Position numbers and translations under genes: made by a program. This document shows, piece after piece, positions 46,851 to 60,500 of a stretch of DNA of 64,000 bases. The number at the start of each line of letters is the position of its first letter. Position 1 is the stretch's first letter. The stretch is from assembly GCA_022829145.1 (NCBI GenBank), contig CM040748.1, forward strand, positions 22,649,501 to 22,713,500, given 5' to 3'. This DNA comes from Albula goreensis (lineage: Eukaryota; Chordata; Actinopteri; Albuliformes; Albulidae). Below the pieces are notes generated by a model. It did no database searches, had not been told where the DNA came from, and was given only the letters and a program-made list of their open reading frames with translations.

Positions 46851-49800
46851 AATGGTCATTTATACTCTCTGTGAGTCTCATATTTTTTCGAGGTAATCAT
46901 GGCACCTACCTGTGATATTTTCTTCTTAACTGGCTAAAATTTACAAAAATCTGTGATTCTTTCAACTGTCTCTTGGCTTGCTTCCGGGAGGGCACCCGGC
47001 TCTGTGCCCCAAGGGCAGGTTGATACAATTTAAAAAACATTTCTGTAGTTAACTGGCTAGGCATGACAAGAATACATTTTGTAGTTTCCAGTCTCCTAAT
47101 TATGGCAAGGAGCTGATTGGTCTGCGGGTTTTCAAAACTATATTTATATATACTCTGATTTCAGTGTCAATGAAATAGGGCTTTCATTTACAAGTTCACA
47201 TGTGTCCTTTAATCAATAGCTGATTCAGTTATCAACTGAGAGCAGCAAAACTAGTTTGCGCTGTAAATTCATTGTACCATCTCCCAAAAAACACAGTTTG
47301 CTAATGCCAAATTACCATCTATCATTCTCTACCTCATTGAAATTGTGACATCACCACCCCACTATTGTTATTACACAGTTATTGGTGTGTGGGGGTGTTT
47401 TAATCTGGCCATGTGTTAAAGATAATTTTGTATGAATGAAAAGCAGGTATGAACAAACATGTAATCAATAAGATAGCAGCAGTCACAAGAGATGTGCCTA
47501 ACTGTCTCTGGCACTGGCACTGTCAACTCCTGTAACACCTTTCAGAACGTGTGAGACAAAAATAACAGATATATTATCCTTCTAGTAGCTTTTGGATGAG
47601 GGTCACTGCCTCTGGTTTATTCTGGTATACTGCAGGTAGACCATTGATCTCTCAAACAATAGTTATTAATCAACATCTTACCTGATCACCCTGAAAGAGT
47701 GAAATAAAAAGGTGTGAAAAATTTTAGTGCACATGCTGAGTATCACCCATTTTTTGATCTTAGTAAATCAATCCCTTAAACTGTCTTTATTTGATAATTC
47801 CAAGTGCAGACACATGAAGACACCTGGACCTTAAGTCATTATGATTTTTGGAACAATTCTGAACATAAAATAATTGGTTGCATTTTCAGTAGAATTATTT
47901 CACTAGACTCTCTCAGATACCCTGGAGGGGCAGAAGCCAATCCTGCATACCCACATTCCCATGACAGTGCAGAATCCTACACTGAAATAGCGAGATCAAT
48001 CAAAAAGGAAGTGAACTCTTGTAGCTACATTTGAACATTTATATCTGTGGGGTTATATATCAGATTTTCAGAATCAATAATAAATGATAAATCATTTTTT
48101 AGTGGGTCTGTATCAAATCAATGTTTTTTGACATTCATCTGATGACAACAAACTCCTTCATTTGCAGTAGCTAGCACAGCTGCAGCTCCGCCTTTTATTA
48201 AACAACCAATCAACTACCTTCAAGGCAGAACTACCGAAAGAGTAAAATTCATAGCTAAGACTACCAATGACTATCAGACATAGAGAACTTTTTGAACAAT
48301 TTTAGATTCTTCAATCATTCTGAATCATGTGGAATAGCTAAAATTGCTCATTACTCGCTCAACAGAGTAAGCATATATCTCAGAGCAGATCCCTCACAGA
48401 ACATACTATTTACACATCTCTGGACCACTTCATTGGTTTCTTTAGGAGTCTAAGCTCAGCAGGTGATGACATTTAGTTACTCATGACGATTGTGTCCAAT
48501 AAACTTCAGCTGCTCTCCATCATGCAGTCTTTTCGAGAGAAACAGTCTGGCATCAATTACATTGACATCTGTAAAATGGCTGGTGCAAAACCATCATTAC
48601 AGCTCCTAACCATTTCCTCTCATACTGCCCTTTTCTTCCAAAGGACTTGGACAAAATATATATATTTATATATTTCAAACTTTGTTTACTTCATTTCTTG
48701 AAACTCATAGGAAGAAAAAGAGCACAGCAGAAATGTGTCTGAAAGTCTGTCTTTGTGCATAATATACAGCCCTTGCCAGAACAGTTTAGTTATAGTGCCT
48801 TAAGGGCAAACTAACACTCATAATCATTACATAACACCAATCATAACCTGCCATGACAACATTCCACTCTGTGACAAAAACACTGTCACAAAATACATGT
48901 AGCAATCATTTTTGCAACAGTTAATTGGTACCTGTTTTGGAAAACAGATTATGAAAGTGTATTGGTCGCCTACAGCATCACAGATTTTTCTGTACTGGCT
49001 GAGCTTTGTCGTGCATGTGAGGTCATTACTTTGTGTAAAGTGAGGTGTTCGGTGGGAAGTGACAAAATTGCCTCGTTGACATACTGCAGTCAATTAGCCA
49101 TGGCACCTCTTACCAAGACCACAGTTCCCTCTGGGATTACTATAATGCCAGGAAAAGAATAAACTTGACTCAGCACTAAGGACAACATAGCATCAGCCTG
49201 CATTAGTCTGGATTTGGTTCATGCCAAAGCATGCCATATTGCTGTATGCCAGACTCCATGCCAAAATGTATAATGTGGTAAACGATTAGCTTATTAATTG
49301 GGAGGATTGGTCAAACCAATGATTTACATGAACTGATAATTAACCTGACATTAATCAGATTCTTTTATACATATTAATTACATACTGTGCTAAACCATAG
49401 AGGAATAAAGGCAAAAAGAATCTGACATAGGTTCATTCACATAATCATAAACACCATTGTACTATGGTTACTGGAAGCATTTTGAGCATCACTACAATTT
49501 CAGTGACAGCAAGAGAACAGACTGAAGGGGAATTACAGTTTGATTTCAAGGTAGATTCAGGAGGCAATATAATAGTCAGTAGCATGCCTTTTGGTGTATT
49601 GCAAAACTGTAATTTGGCGATGGGCTTAGTTTGATGTTCCCAGCTTGCACCAAGCATACAGCCTTTTACAGGATAGACATATTGATGCCCAGTTAAACCT
49701 CTTATCTACCTTTTCCTTATTTTTCTTTTAGAGAGCTATCTTAAGTCGACCATTTCCTATTTTCAATCATGTGTCCTGAATATGACAGCTTTTTCTATGT

Positions 49801-52800
49801 ACACCCTACGATAAAATGATTTTTTTTGCTGTGGTGTTGTACTTTGACTCATTAGCTTATTCGTTGTAGCGATCATTATAAAAGCGCTTAACTGGTCCTC
49901 CTGTTGTGTGCAGCTGTAGTGCCCTGGGATAAGAGTTGTATGAGCCCATCTTCAACCTTGCCAATGGATCGCGCTCTCCCACAGTGCGCTGCACTACCGT
50001 GGTGCTGAATCCACTCTCATTATGGACGCTGTTTGTGAGTAAGACATAAACACATGTATGAAAGGGTTACATTTTTGGCACCATCACTGGTGTGTTGGAA
50101 CTGAAAACCCCCCATCACACACATTACATCTCATCCTCACTGAGCTCCAGTTTTATGGAGAGGCTTAATGGGACACCGATGGGGAGGGAAAATACTGAAC
50201 AAATGATGCAATGAAACAAACAGACCAAGCCTCCGGTTTGTGTTGCTGCTTCCACCTGGTAAAAATGTCTCTTGTAGGTAAGGTTTAGAGGTCAGATTTG
50301 GACAGATGACAGAGGTGAAAGGATGTTATTCCTTCATATGAGGGAACAGGCCAGGCAAAGATTCATCAGAATTTTTAATGATCCTGAAACTTCAAGGGTG
50401 TAAAGACAAGCTTTAGGTTGCGGCGCAACAGCCCTCATTTTCAACAACTTTGAGGTTAGGTTTATTTCAGTCTGTTCCCCCCCCCCTTATTTTACTGTGG
50501 GGAAATGGGAGCTAACTATGTTTTCTCAAACTTTTGTTCAGAAGAAAAACACGTTTTTCTGCACAGTCATTAGTTCAATAACATGGAAAAAACAGTAATG
50601 AACTTGTAGATATTCTCTGTCATCCTGGGCACTGTTATTTTTAGCATACCAAAAAAATTCTGGAAGCAGTTTCATTGAGATATGATCGTGTTCAGCGCGC
50701 CTGCAGTTTTGCTCCAGGCACAGCAAGAACCCCACATGAAAGTGGAGGAAAGTGGATTTTTCTCTTCATTATAATATGAAAGAGCAGGAAAAATTAACTG
50801 CCCTTCATCTCAGTAACAAGCTATTACTGCCATGTGATTTTAAAAGCCAGCACTGGTGAGCTATGTAGAATACCATGTCTGATTCCTACATAGACCCATC
50901 TGCCGATTCAAGTACACTGGTCTTTTTTCAATGGTTATATGCAGAGAAAATCATTTGCCAGCTTTTATCCACCAGTTTATCTGCAGTAGAGCGACATCCT
51001 TTTTCTCTCTAAAGTCATTCTTTCTACAGGCAAATCCCTACAGCTAGGACATGAGGGAGGGGGTGAGATTTTGAATGAATGTAGCAGCAGACTGTGAGAA
51101 CAAAAATCAAATAAAGTACTCACTATAACCTCATTAAAACACAACGTGTTTCCCTTCTCTCCCATCCACAATAAAATTAGCTTCTCAACCACTGAAGTCA
51201 ACATAAACTAATGATGTGAATCCTCATTGTTCTCATATTATCTACCAAAGTCAAAAGTCCTTCTCAAATGTTTTTTTAGTTATTATAACTTTTTTCATCA
51301 CTGTCCAAAGAGAATTAAATGGGATTATCTCAAAACTCTGCATAATTAAAGTTTATGTGGCGGAAAACAAAGATACTTAGGGGGAAAAGGCCAGTGGGAT
51401 CACAGTGAGTCAAACAGCCTGAGAAATGGGCAAGCATGTGTTTTCTTCCAGAATACAGGACAGAGACCACATGCAATATATGGGCCTGTGTACCAAGGGA
51501 GCCGCGCTTGTGTACATCACAGCAGGAATGTATATCAGGAAATACGTTTACACAAGCACTTGACAAGGACAGCATGCAGTCCTTTGAGCTCAGCTGGGTT
51601 TAACTCACCACAGGTGCAAAGACAGGTTCATGAACCTCCCAGAAGCTGTGTAGAATCAATATGGTAGCAATTAGATGAATTATGGGATACAGACAACTAA
51701 CAATGAAAAGGACCACAGCAGACATGCCAGGGCTATCCTCCTAAATAAATATAATAATATGATTTAATAGAGATGCAATAATACTATAATAGAGAACCTC
51801 AACACTTTGTTGTGAAATGGAACTCTGGGGGATACAGAGAGTTTGGAGGAGACCATCAGAGAACAGTGAGCAACTAACTATCAACAGAACATCAAGATCA
51901 ATTAACACACCTTTAAGACAGAGCAACTGAGGGTAGAACTATGTGCTCCAAAGAAACTGTTTATAAACAGTTTATATCATTAAGTATTAAGATGAATATG
52001 TTAAATTTTCATTTATTAATCACTATAAATGATTTGTGCAAATATGTATTAGCTTGAGACAGGCTTATGTTGAGAATGTGTTCATCATCAGTTTTTTGCT
52101 GAACCAAAACTACAGTGTAACCCAAAGGAGTGGAGAAGACACAAGGACAAAAGTACTTCAGGTCACATTCAAGGACGTCTATTACTGCCTGTTTAAGCAC
52201 AACTGTGAAGACAGATTCCTCATACCCAGCAGGTTACAGTGCTGCCTTTGCTATAGTCCCACTTGCCCTCTTACAGCAAATGAGAAGACCGATCAACTTC
52301 TGAAAACACAGAACATATTTGTCTCTTCAGAGTGCATTTAGGGCATACAGGCAAGACAAATGCACCACTCACCTAGAGCAATTCAATTTACACAACATGC
52401 TCAGCCCCTGCAGCACCTGTATTACAGTGAAAGGTCTGATGTAAAGGAAGCTGGTATCTGAATGGATCACTGTAAACCCTTTTTCTCTACCTTTAGGTGC
52501 ATTGTCTCAGTGTAGATGAATGGTTGAGTCATACATAAAATGAGATCACAGGAAAGGCTGAAACAAATTGAGGAACAAATTGAGCTTCCACAGACTGGAG
52601 ATGGAAGATCATGTGCACCTTGTGAAGGCTGACTGTGGGTGACTGATCAAACAATGAAACACAGGCAATCCTACCAGCCTGGGAGACGCTATGACCAACT
52701 AGTGAGGCTGCAGGCCACGACTGCCACAAGAATTTAGACTGTGGGGCCATGCACAGATTGTATCAGTGCCTTCACCGGTTGAGTTCTGTTTGTCCTGTCT

Positions 52801-53460
52801 TTGTCCAAATCTTTTGGGTTGTTTAGTGAAGCCGAATCATATGCAGGTTCTACCCCTGAGCATCACATAAATTATCGCTCACCACAGAGCAGCTGAGTAT
52901 CTCAGATTTTTGTGATGAAATCAGCTATGGTAAAATGACAATGAAATTGCTGAGTGCTGATTATTGATCCCCACAGTGAATCACTGATATTAATGTCGAG
53001 AGCTGTTGGATCTACAGAGGATTTTAATGTTGCTGCTTAGTAATTAACAGACAGAACTCTAATCTGCAAAACAAAAACATAACAGTACTTTATATTTCCA
53101 AGAATAGAAGCACCAGAACAAATCTTTGGGATGTGCTCAAAGTACTGTGTGTACTTAAAATCAAACAGAGACACAATGCTGGGGAATTACAGATATGAAT
53201 GTCCTTGCGATTTTAGCCATTTTGAAGCATATGGCACTTCCTGCAAGGACACAAGCATGCCCCATAGCACACAAAGAGCCGGGACCATGGGACGGAGCAC
53301 TGCCGTCCAGAGATAAGCAAAAAGAGAGGAAGTAAACCCATAGGGATTAGCTGTATCTGCGGGTTGGGGAGGATTTCGGCAAGAACTGACGCCACAGCCT
53401 GTATGGATCCTGCAGCAGGAGAAAGAGCTCTCCAAGCCCATCACTTTTATGTAAAGCTAC
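46851..53460. other. gene desert, part 4
   Basis: No protein-coding gene recognised. Contains a 10-base poly-C run at 50477-50486 and a splice-framed segment at 49915-50033, listed separately. Short frames such as the one at about 52036-52341 show no known domain. Confidence 0.5.
49915..50033 (+). other. splice-framed candidate non-coding exon or conserved element
   Basis: A good acceptor (CTCCTGTTGTGTGCAG ending at 49914) precedes about 119 bases of balanced GC content with several CpGs, and GTGAGTAAG follows at 50034, a strong donor match. All three + frames contain a stop (the longest open part reads from about 49932 with YEPIFNLANGS and VRCTTVVLNPLSLW), so if it is an exon it is more likely part of a non-coding RNA or a UTR. 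I do not recognise it. Confidence 0.2.
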
Positions 53461-53569
53461 TGTTGGAAAAAGGCCTGGAGGAAGATGTCAACAACCCAGA
53501 TAACATATGCCAATATTAGGTGTATATTATCTAGGCTGTTGACATCTTCCTCTTGGTCTTTTTCCAACA
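53461..53569. repeat. long hairpin: 43-bp arms, 23-nt loop (foldback MITE or microRNA-like precursor)
   Basis: The left arm (53461-53503, starting TGTTGGAAAAAGG) and the right arm (53527-53569, ending CTTTTTCCAACA) are reverse complements with 5 differences in 43. In a + strand RNA two of these become G:U pairs. Similarity continues weakly outside the arms (ATGTAA...AGC on both sides). The 109-base length and continuous stem suit a microRNA-like precursor, but such perfect foldbacks are also typical of MITEs. It matches no microRNA I recall. Confidence 0.75.
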
Positions 53570-56500
53570 AAAGCTTTGGTTACATCCATACTGTATGATG
53601 AAGTGTATGTTAGATTGTTTGTTTAATTTGCATGCACCTGAGTTGCAAATAAAGAGAACCACAGACGCAGAAACAGACGGCCCCTGTATATAGTACAGTG
53701 ATAGTCTTTGGTGGCAATGAAAGAAATGAAGGAGAGAGCGAAATTAATGAATCTTTTGAACAAATGGAGCCAAAAGAACCAGCTCACCAAAATGAACAGA
53801 AGTTACCATCACTGCCATGGTATACCAGTGACAGCAACATGCACGTGTTTGGCACCATAACAGTGGGACAAACTGACAGATTGTACCACTCTTTTCTGTT
53901 GTCCCCTGTGAGATCAAGAACTTCTCAAGCAGAGTGCTATTGTGACGGATGTACTCGAGTGTGAAAGCATGAAAGATCAAGCATCGCCTTTGCCACAGGG
54001 TTTCCCACAATGCATACAAGCTACTGAAGCTCCCAGCCCCATTAGGCCTCACAGCTTGACGAGAGAGTGATTCATCCTTAATCAGATGTCAGTAGCAAAA
54101 AGGATGAAAACACAGTGTGTAGGCTACCTCTGTACAGCTCGGCAAGAGCAAGAATGTTCTGCTTGACAGAAATCAGATGATGAAAGTGGCCAAACTTCAC
54201 AAATTTGAAGCTTGTGACAATGTATGAACGCACACACACTCTCACACAAACACACACACATACAGAGTCACAGAAATGCAATATTTAAAAAATACTATAA
54301 AAAGACTTATTAATATTTGTCTGGTGTAGTCATATTAAAGTTTAATATGGAAAGTATAATGCATTTTAAATTCTAAATCCAAGATCCTCATTATGCCTTT
54401 TTAAACATGCAATGAAATTACATTGCAAGACCTCATGTGCTCTACCTCAAATTGCTATCGCTGGGGTTTAATGAGCCCATCTTGGTGAAGTTTAAATGAC
54501 AGAAATTTAACTCAGTCACTTATCAGATAGAGCACTGGTCTGCAAACGAGCCATTTGGCTGCAGCTCTTTCAGGCTGTCTGTATCCAATCTGACGCTCCC
54601 GGCACAGAGGAGCATTGAATGCCAACCAGCAGATGATCGATTTTGGTACCTGGCTAAATTTAATTTATTGGATTTTCCCTTTTTTTCCATTGCTGACATT
54701 TCTTCCCTGTTTCTGCTTTATCACACTTAGCAGATTGTGACAGTTTCAGCATTCCCAGTACCTCATAGCTTCCCTTGCTGATGGTATTTTAATTATAACA
54801 ATAGTGCTGTGGGTTTATTTATTTAGCACATGCAACCTTGCAGACAAAACAATTTTTGCAGATGCTAATTTTATTACAACTCAATAACACATGTACCGAT
54901 AAATATTGTAGTAGTACTTGTTTTCTCTTCCACATAAACCAGGATTGTGGTGGGTGTCAAACAAATGTGCATTTTAGTTGAGCATTTCTCTGCCTATTTG
55001 TTTAGGAATGTAACCATGAGGGCAGTTTTCATCAACTATCACTATGTTGCACTAATACAAAGCGTTATCACATACCAGCCATTGGGTGGAAAATGTGTAG
55101 TTAGACTCCCAGTGTGCTTTGTGTGCAATGTGGTGTCCTTAATTACTATATATTTTTTTTTTTTTGCCAGTCCCCTGCCTCCCGCTTTTAAAATCATGAA
55201 AAATTGAGGTGATCAACTGGCTGGAAAATATGGTCAAATAAGTAGAGAGTACAGAAGGACGGCTATGCTACTTTTTATTTCAATGGCATGGAAAAATTGC
55301 AAGATGTAAAAGAAATAAATGATTGGACAGAAGATAACTGATCACCAGTGAAGTCCTTATCTACCTTTTTGATGGTTAGTATTCTGGAGGCACAGGTAAA
55401 CCAAATTAGCTGTTATCATTGAGGGTAGAAAAAAAGAAACAAATGAATAACTGAAAATAGTAAATTAAAAATAGCAATTAAACTGTAAATAATACAGCAG
55501 CTAATCTGCTGGAGCCTGAGATGAGAGCAGCAGTGGAGCTGGTGTGAATGTCACCTTGCTGAGTCTGTTTCCTGTGATTAAGCAGAGACGGAGCAGGATG
55601 GCCTTGAAGCCAGTCTTTGGGTTATCACTCCCAGCCCTCTCGGGGCTTCTGATTAATACCACCCTGTACAGACACACCCGCATCCAGCAGGTCATGTACT
55701 CAGAGCCATGGGTCCAGTGCAGGAGGCCACAGAGAGACAGTACAGACAGAGACAGTGCAAACTTCGGAAAGGTAACTGCAGACACAATAGTAAGTTGCTG
55801 TTTTCAACGGAAAAGAATTCGTACTCCAGAACCATCGACCATACACTCAGCATGACTAGCCATCATTTCAGCCATCATTATCTGACCATGAAGCATTCCT
55901 AAAATAAAAAAGTACAAACAAAAATTGCATGTTGTTGGAATAATTAAGGCCCAGTCAGATTGTACAGTGAAGCCTGTAGGACATTCAAACATGGTTCTGA
56001 AAATCCATGCAAACATGCTGGGAGGCTTGTGCTGGGCATTTTTTATAGCCAGGTACTGTAACTTTCAGTATATTATTCTTGTAGATTGTTTTGACTGGTG
56101 ATTATCCTGAAATACAAAAAGGAGAGAACTTCAACAATGTTCAGTACTTGCACAAGTCAATGCTGTCCAGTGCAGGCTTCACTAAGCCACTTAGATTGAT
56201 TGACACTCTTGTTCTGCCAAAGAACAGGCCCTGAAGGAGTGTCATAAAAACAGAAATTCAAAACCACCTACTGTGGTGCTTGTCTTGTAACCAGCAGGGG
56301 TGATCATGTGTACTGAGCATGTTTGTGGCCTGCAGCCTGCTGGAAGCCCCTCAGAGCGAGCATGAGTCTGTGGACCACGCGACAGGGTCAAACATTCAGC
56401 ATTCAGAGTGGCCATCTTGCAGAGTGAAACCTTCCATCAGCATGCTGCAGAAAGCTGCACTGCTGTTCCCCAGTGCTGCTGCTGATCTCAGCAGCCACAG

Positions 56501-56820
56501 CAGACATTTACATTGGAAGAAGGTTGCTTGACAGCTGCTTCTGCCATTTCAGTCTACACACAGGGAAAGGTATTGTAAAGAAATCAAAATACTTATTCAT
56601 GCCTCCTGTTTCCTTCTCTGGACCCATCCTGCCCTTATTTGGCTATATCTCTCATACTTTTTTCCACCAAAGATAATACATAGCACACAAACTGAAGGCA
56701 TGATGCAATCAAATGGCAGTACTCCACATCAATGAGATTTATTTGCACTTTATCTAATTATTTATTTTACCTTTACCTCATTTAATGCACTTTAAAAGGT
56801 GCTTTTTTGGTTCTTATGCT
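53570..56820. other. gene desert, part 5
   Basis: No gene recognised. Includes a CA-rich run at about 54230-54262 and a poly-T run at about 55152-55165. The stretch 54450-54680, with well-mixed composition and TAAT-type words, has the look of a conserved non-coding element; 55550-55770 is GC-richer and ends in AAAG|GTAACT, but the frames do not match any family. Confidence 0.5.
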
Positions 56821-57017
56821 ACGGTCACACTTGGCTTCCAACACAAAATATCCGTGTGAATTTCCATTCAGGTCAATGGAAGGTGGCGTCAACTGTCAAT
56901 GCTCCCGGGAGCAGATTTCTGCTTTGCTCTTGACGCGGGCCGGGGCTCTGTTTTCCGCCCCAAGTTCAACTGTGGTGAACTTTGACCTTGCGAATACGCG
57001 AATCTGTCCCTGTCTGG

Positions 57018-57022
57018 CCAAT
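57018..57022 (+). promoter_or_regulatory. CCAAT box upstream of the MADF remnant
   Basis: GGCCAATCAGAG, a full NF-Y-type match, lies about 75 bases before the ATG at 57097, the right place for a promoter of the transposon's own gene. Confidence 0.4.
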
Positions 57023-57096
57023 CAGAGAGCTGGTATTTGACAACAAAGGGCACATTAATTTGCTTCTTGCAGTTCAATTCAAACTGTAAAATTAAA

Positions 57097-57305
57097 ATGG
57101 AGGAGATGTTGATAACAGCGGTTCGTATCACCCAGTACTTTTTAATCCCTCATTTATGGATTACAAAAACCTGAACAAGAGGGAGGTAGCTTGGCAGGAC
57201 ATCAGTGTAAAAACTGGAATAGACAGTGAATACTATAGTATACAAATGTGTGAAATACAGGCTGTTGGTTGCGACTACTCATTAACTATCTGGTTAGCTA
57301 TCTGA
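57097..57305 (+). pseudogene. MADF-domain (Myb/SANT-like) protein remnant of a Harbinger element, frameshifted
   Basis: From ATG 57097 the frame reads MEEMLITAVRITQY. After a five-T run (57139-57143) the frame changes, and from 57144 it continues NPSFMDYKNLNKREVAWQD, then ISVKTGID, staying open to TGA at 57303-57305. The order LI.AV...Y, then (D)YKN..KRE.AWQ.I is that of the N-terminal half of the MADF DNA-binding domain, as in the Myb-like partner protein of PIF/Harbinger transposases. The reading after about 57230 no longer looks like protein and may be intron. The frameshift and missing C-terminal half show it is not functional. Confidence 0.65.
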
Positions 57306-57526
57306 TGGGTCAAAGGTAGCTGCCCACTAGCTGCTACCTAGGTGTTTAGCTTGCTAGCTTGGTAGCTGTCTGTTATTAGCTACCCCCCTTTGTTTGTCCA
57401 TGTTTACCATCTGCTGATGAAAACAACAATTGGATCGCACATGCCCGAATAAACTGCATTAACGGAATCCAGGTCTCCGCCCACAATTAACACCGCTAAG
57501 CGGATTTTAGAAGCCAAGTGTAACGT

Positions 57527-60500
57527 GTAATGAGACACCTTCCGACACTAGCTGCCATATTACTCTTGTCTGTCAGTACTGATTGGCATATTCCTGTCTT
57601 AATCTTACCGAAACCTCTTCTTTTATGATTTGGAAATAATATAAAGACCTCTATGTCTCAGTTACAATACTGGAAGTGCATAACCATGCAAAAGTTGTCC
57701 AGTGTGATGTATGATTTTTCCATTTCACTTGAGGAATTTAAAAGTGGAGGGCTCAGCCATTCACTTTTAAAAAGTGTTAAAACAGTGTATGAAAATTGTA
57801 TACATTCTCATGGCTACCATTTGTTGTTGGCTAGTTAGTGAAGCCAATGGTTCACAGCATTGTATATCCCAATAATTAAGTAATAAGGTTTTCTTTTAAG
57901 ACTGTGGATTACAAATATTTGACATGGTTGTGGTGGTAGGTGGGCAGCTGAGGAACTAGGAGTTTTTGCCCAATAGAAGATCAACAAGAACAGCTACATC
58001 AGCCATAGAGTCTGGAGTCTCCTTTTTGAACTTCAAATAATAAAAGGACAGGAAATTGATATTATATTAATTAAATTAGAGTGAAAAGTGTACTCATTTG
58101 TTATCAATAATAGCCCGTATAGTAAAAAGCACTGTTAACATTATCAGCAAAGATGACTAAATTATTACCATCAGACACTTTTTTTCTTATTAGCTATTAT
58201 GCCTTACATAATATCAGCTGTCAAATAAGATTTTAAAAATGGGTTTCAATCAGATCATTTTTCAATAGGTCAAAGTTAATCTACACAAAATATATGTTTA
58301 TTTGATAACATTCAATGGCTACTAAGCCATCTCATCAACTACAGGCAACCTCCAGACTGTGACAGCTGTTCACCATGTTTTCAATGTTCTGAGAGAGTGC
58401 ACCAGATACCACATGCTACCACCCTCCTGGGCAGTGACACAAGTTTGCTGCTGATCAACAACACAAACAATGTTTGAACTTGTTCAAATATGATGCCAGA
58501 TTGCCGTCTATTTATATCTCCTAACAGCACTTATGTGAACGGAATGTGCAAGGCTGCTCCTGCAATGAGAAGTAGCGTGCTGTCAGTGGTAATAAAACAA
58601 AATGTCTCTGATTGTCCGGAGAGGAGAAGACAGGAGTGATGGTTGTATAATTAAATGTATGCAAACAGTTGACAATAGAGGACAATAGAGAGTTTAGTGA
58701 GGGTCTTTAACAGCCCACTGCTGTACCTATTTAAAGTGGGACAATGTGGCTAGGTTCGTGCAAAGCAGGTAGTAACGCAGTTCTCCATCTGCTTCCTGTC
58801 CTTGAGTTAATCAGTTCGGAATGGGATTGCAGTATGACTCAGATGTTAGTTATTCTCCAGCTCTGCTCACACTACCTGGAGCCAGACCATGCACAGGGAA
58901 TGCAGGTGAACACAGAGGCATGCTATGAGACTGCACCAGGCTCTTCAGTCCTGTGCAACGTGATTGGCCATCTGTAGGATATTAATAGCAACTTTGTGTC
59001 TGTTGTGTTGACAGGGACGAGTGAAAGTGAACACTGGGTGGAATCACCACACAGCAGGTGGAGCCAGAAGATGCCGCTGACAGAAAGAGGAGGAGCAAAG
59101 GAAACAGCTGAGGGAGCACAGCCCCATATTATCAAACTCTCAGCAGTAAAAATTTCATCGCAGTTCAGCAAATGCAAGTTGGACCTCAAGAAGTCATTTC
59201 AGTTGGGCCAATATGGCTGAACGGCATCTGATCAAAACTCATTAGTGGCTCCACTCAAGGGTTCTGCACACCTTATGGCCCAGACAGATTTTCAGTCTCA
59301 CCATTCTCATCTATCTGGACTCGTCTACTTGTTAGCAGAAGCATGTTAATGTAAAAATCTGCTTTAATGACTCCTTCCCTCACCCTCCTCCAGACTGATG
59401 GCTTCAGGACTGCATGCCATTTAACTGGCACATAGCCTGGATTTCAGTTGTATCCAGAGTTGAACTAATTAATAGATATTTTTTAAAAAGGTTTTTGGTT
59501 GAATTGGTATACAGTAATATAATCCAGTGACTATTAAGTGGCCATACCATGTGAATTTTATGCACTGTTAAAATGTTACAATGCATTTTTTTTATTGAAA
59601 AAAGTCTTATTCTCATTTTCATATGAAAATTTATTTACTTGACTGCAGGCCATTACTCAAAATTAAAATGAAGTCACTTTATTCATATTCAATGCAGAGC
59701 ATGCTCTGGACAATATTACAGAGGTGACAGGTTTACAGCATGTAGTTTAACCATTTTCTAGGCTGAATCATTTCATTAAACTACCTTATACTTTCACCAT
59801 TTTTCTCAAAATGCAATAATACAGAAAATCTTAAAAGCTGTTTGGTTGACTTGTCTACACCTCAGTAACTAATAATGGAAGAACAGAAAGTCATGTCCTT
59901 TATAACGAGTGGAACTGCGGTTAGGAACTCTCCATGGCAGATTGAAGAAATCTCTAGGTTTTAAATATCATCACAGAAAAGAATGGAAGAAGGATGAAAG
60001 AAATCCCTCTCTATTAAATATTATCAGAGAAAAATTGCATTCAATCATGATGAAATTGGGAGCGGGGGTGCCTTATCACTTGAGCTCCACTATAAACCAG
60101 ATTTAAACAATGTGCAGGTAGTCTGAGTTCTGTTGCCTGGTACTTTTTACATTAATTCAACATGTACATAGAACAATCAATTTGCATTACAAACAGTTTC
60201 AGTTCAGGTCAGGGGACCTTCCAAAAAGGTTTCCTTCAGCTAAATTGGAAAATTACATTTACAAATCTTTTGTCTTTACTGTTGTTCCTATTACTGTTGT
60301 TCTTCAGCACTAATGTCCTATTAACTTGCATGTAACATGCTTCTTTTGAAAATCAGTCTGATCCTTTGAAAGTAGAGACAGAGGCAGGCAGTGGAATGAG
60401 AATTGTCCTGTGGTTAATGACAGGGTTTTTTGGACTTGGTATAGACTGATGTTCACAGAATTTATCATGCTGACCCAGGAACAATGGATGTTGCCTGCAA

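Larger units (their letters stand above)
56821..57526 (+). mobile_element. short PIF/Harbinger-like DNA transposon relic
   Basis: Terminal inverted repeats are visible: ACGGTCACACTTGGCTTC at 56821-56838 and its near reverse complement at 57510-57526 (12 bases, ACACTTGGCTTC, are exact, with one gap outside). Weaker inverted similarity continues inward (AAAAT..CCG...GTG..AATT). Inside lie a GC- and CpG-richer leader, a CCAAT box (57018-57022) and a MADF/Myb-like coding remnant. PIF/Harbinger elements are known to carry such a DNA-binding gene beside the DDE transposase; no transposase is present here, so the copy is internally deleted. The 3-bp TWA target duplication expected for the family cannot be fixed. 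Confidence 0.6.

Noticed and set aside
52036-52341. 101-residue plus-strand frame
   Set aside because: No known domain, no upstream promoter or splice context; frames of this length occur by chance in a window this size.
55501-55855. Overlapping frames on both strands in a GC-richer patch, ending near a GTAACT donor-like site
   Set aside because: Neither translation resembles a family I know, the acceptor side is weak, and open frames on both strands argue for composition rather than coding.
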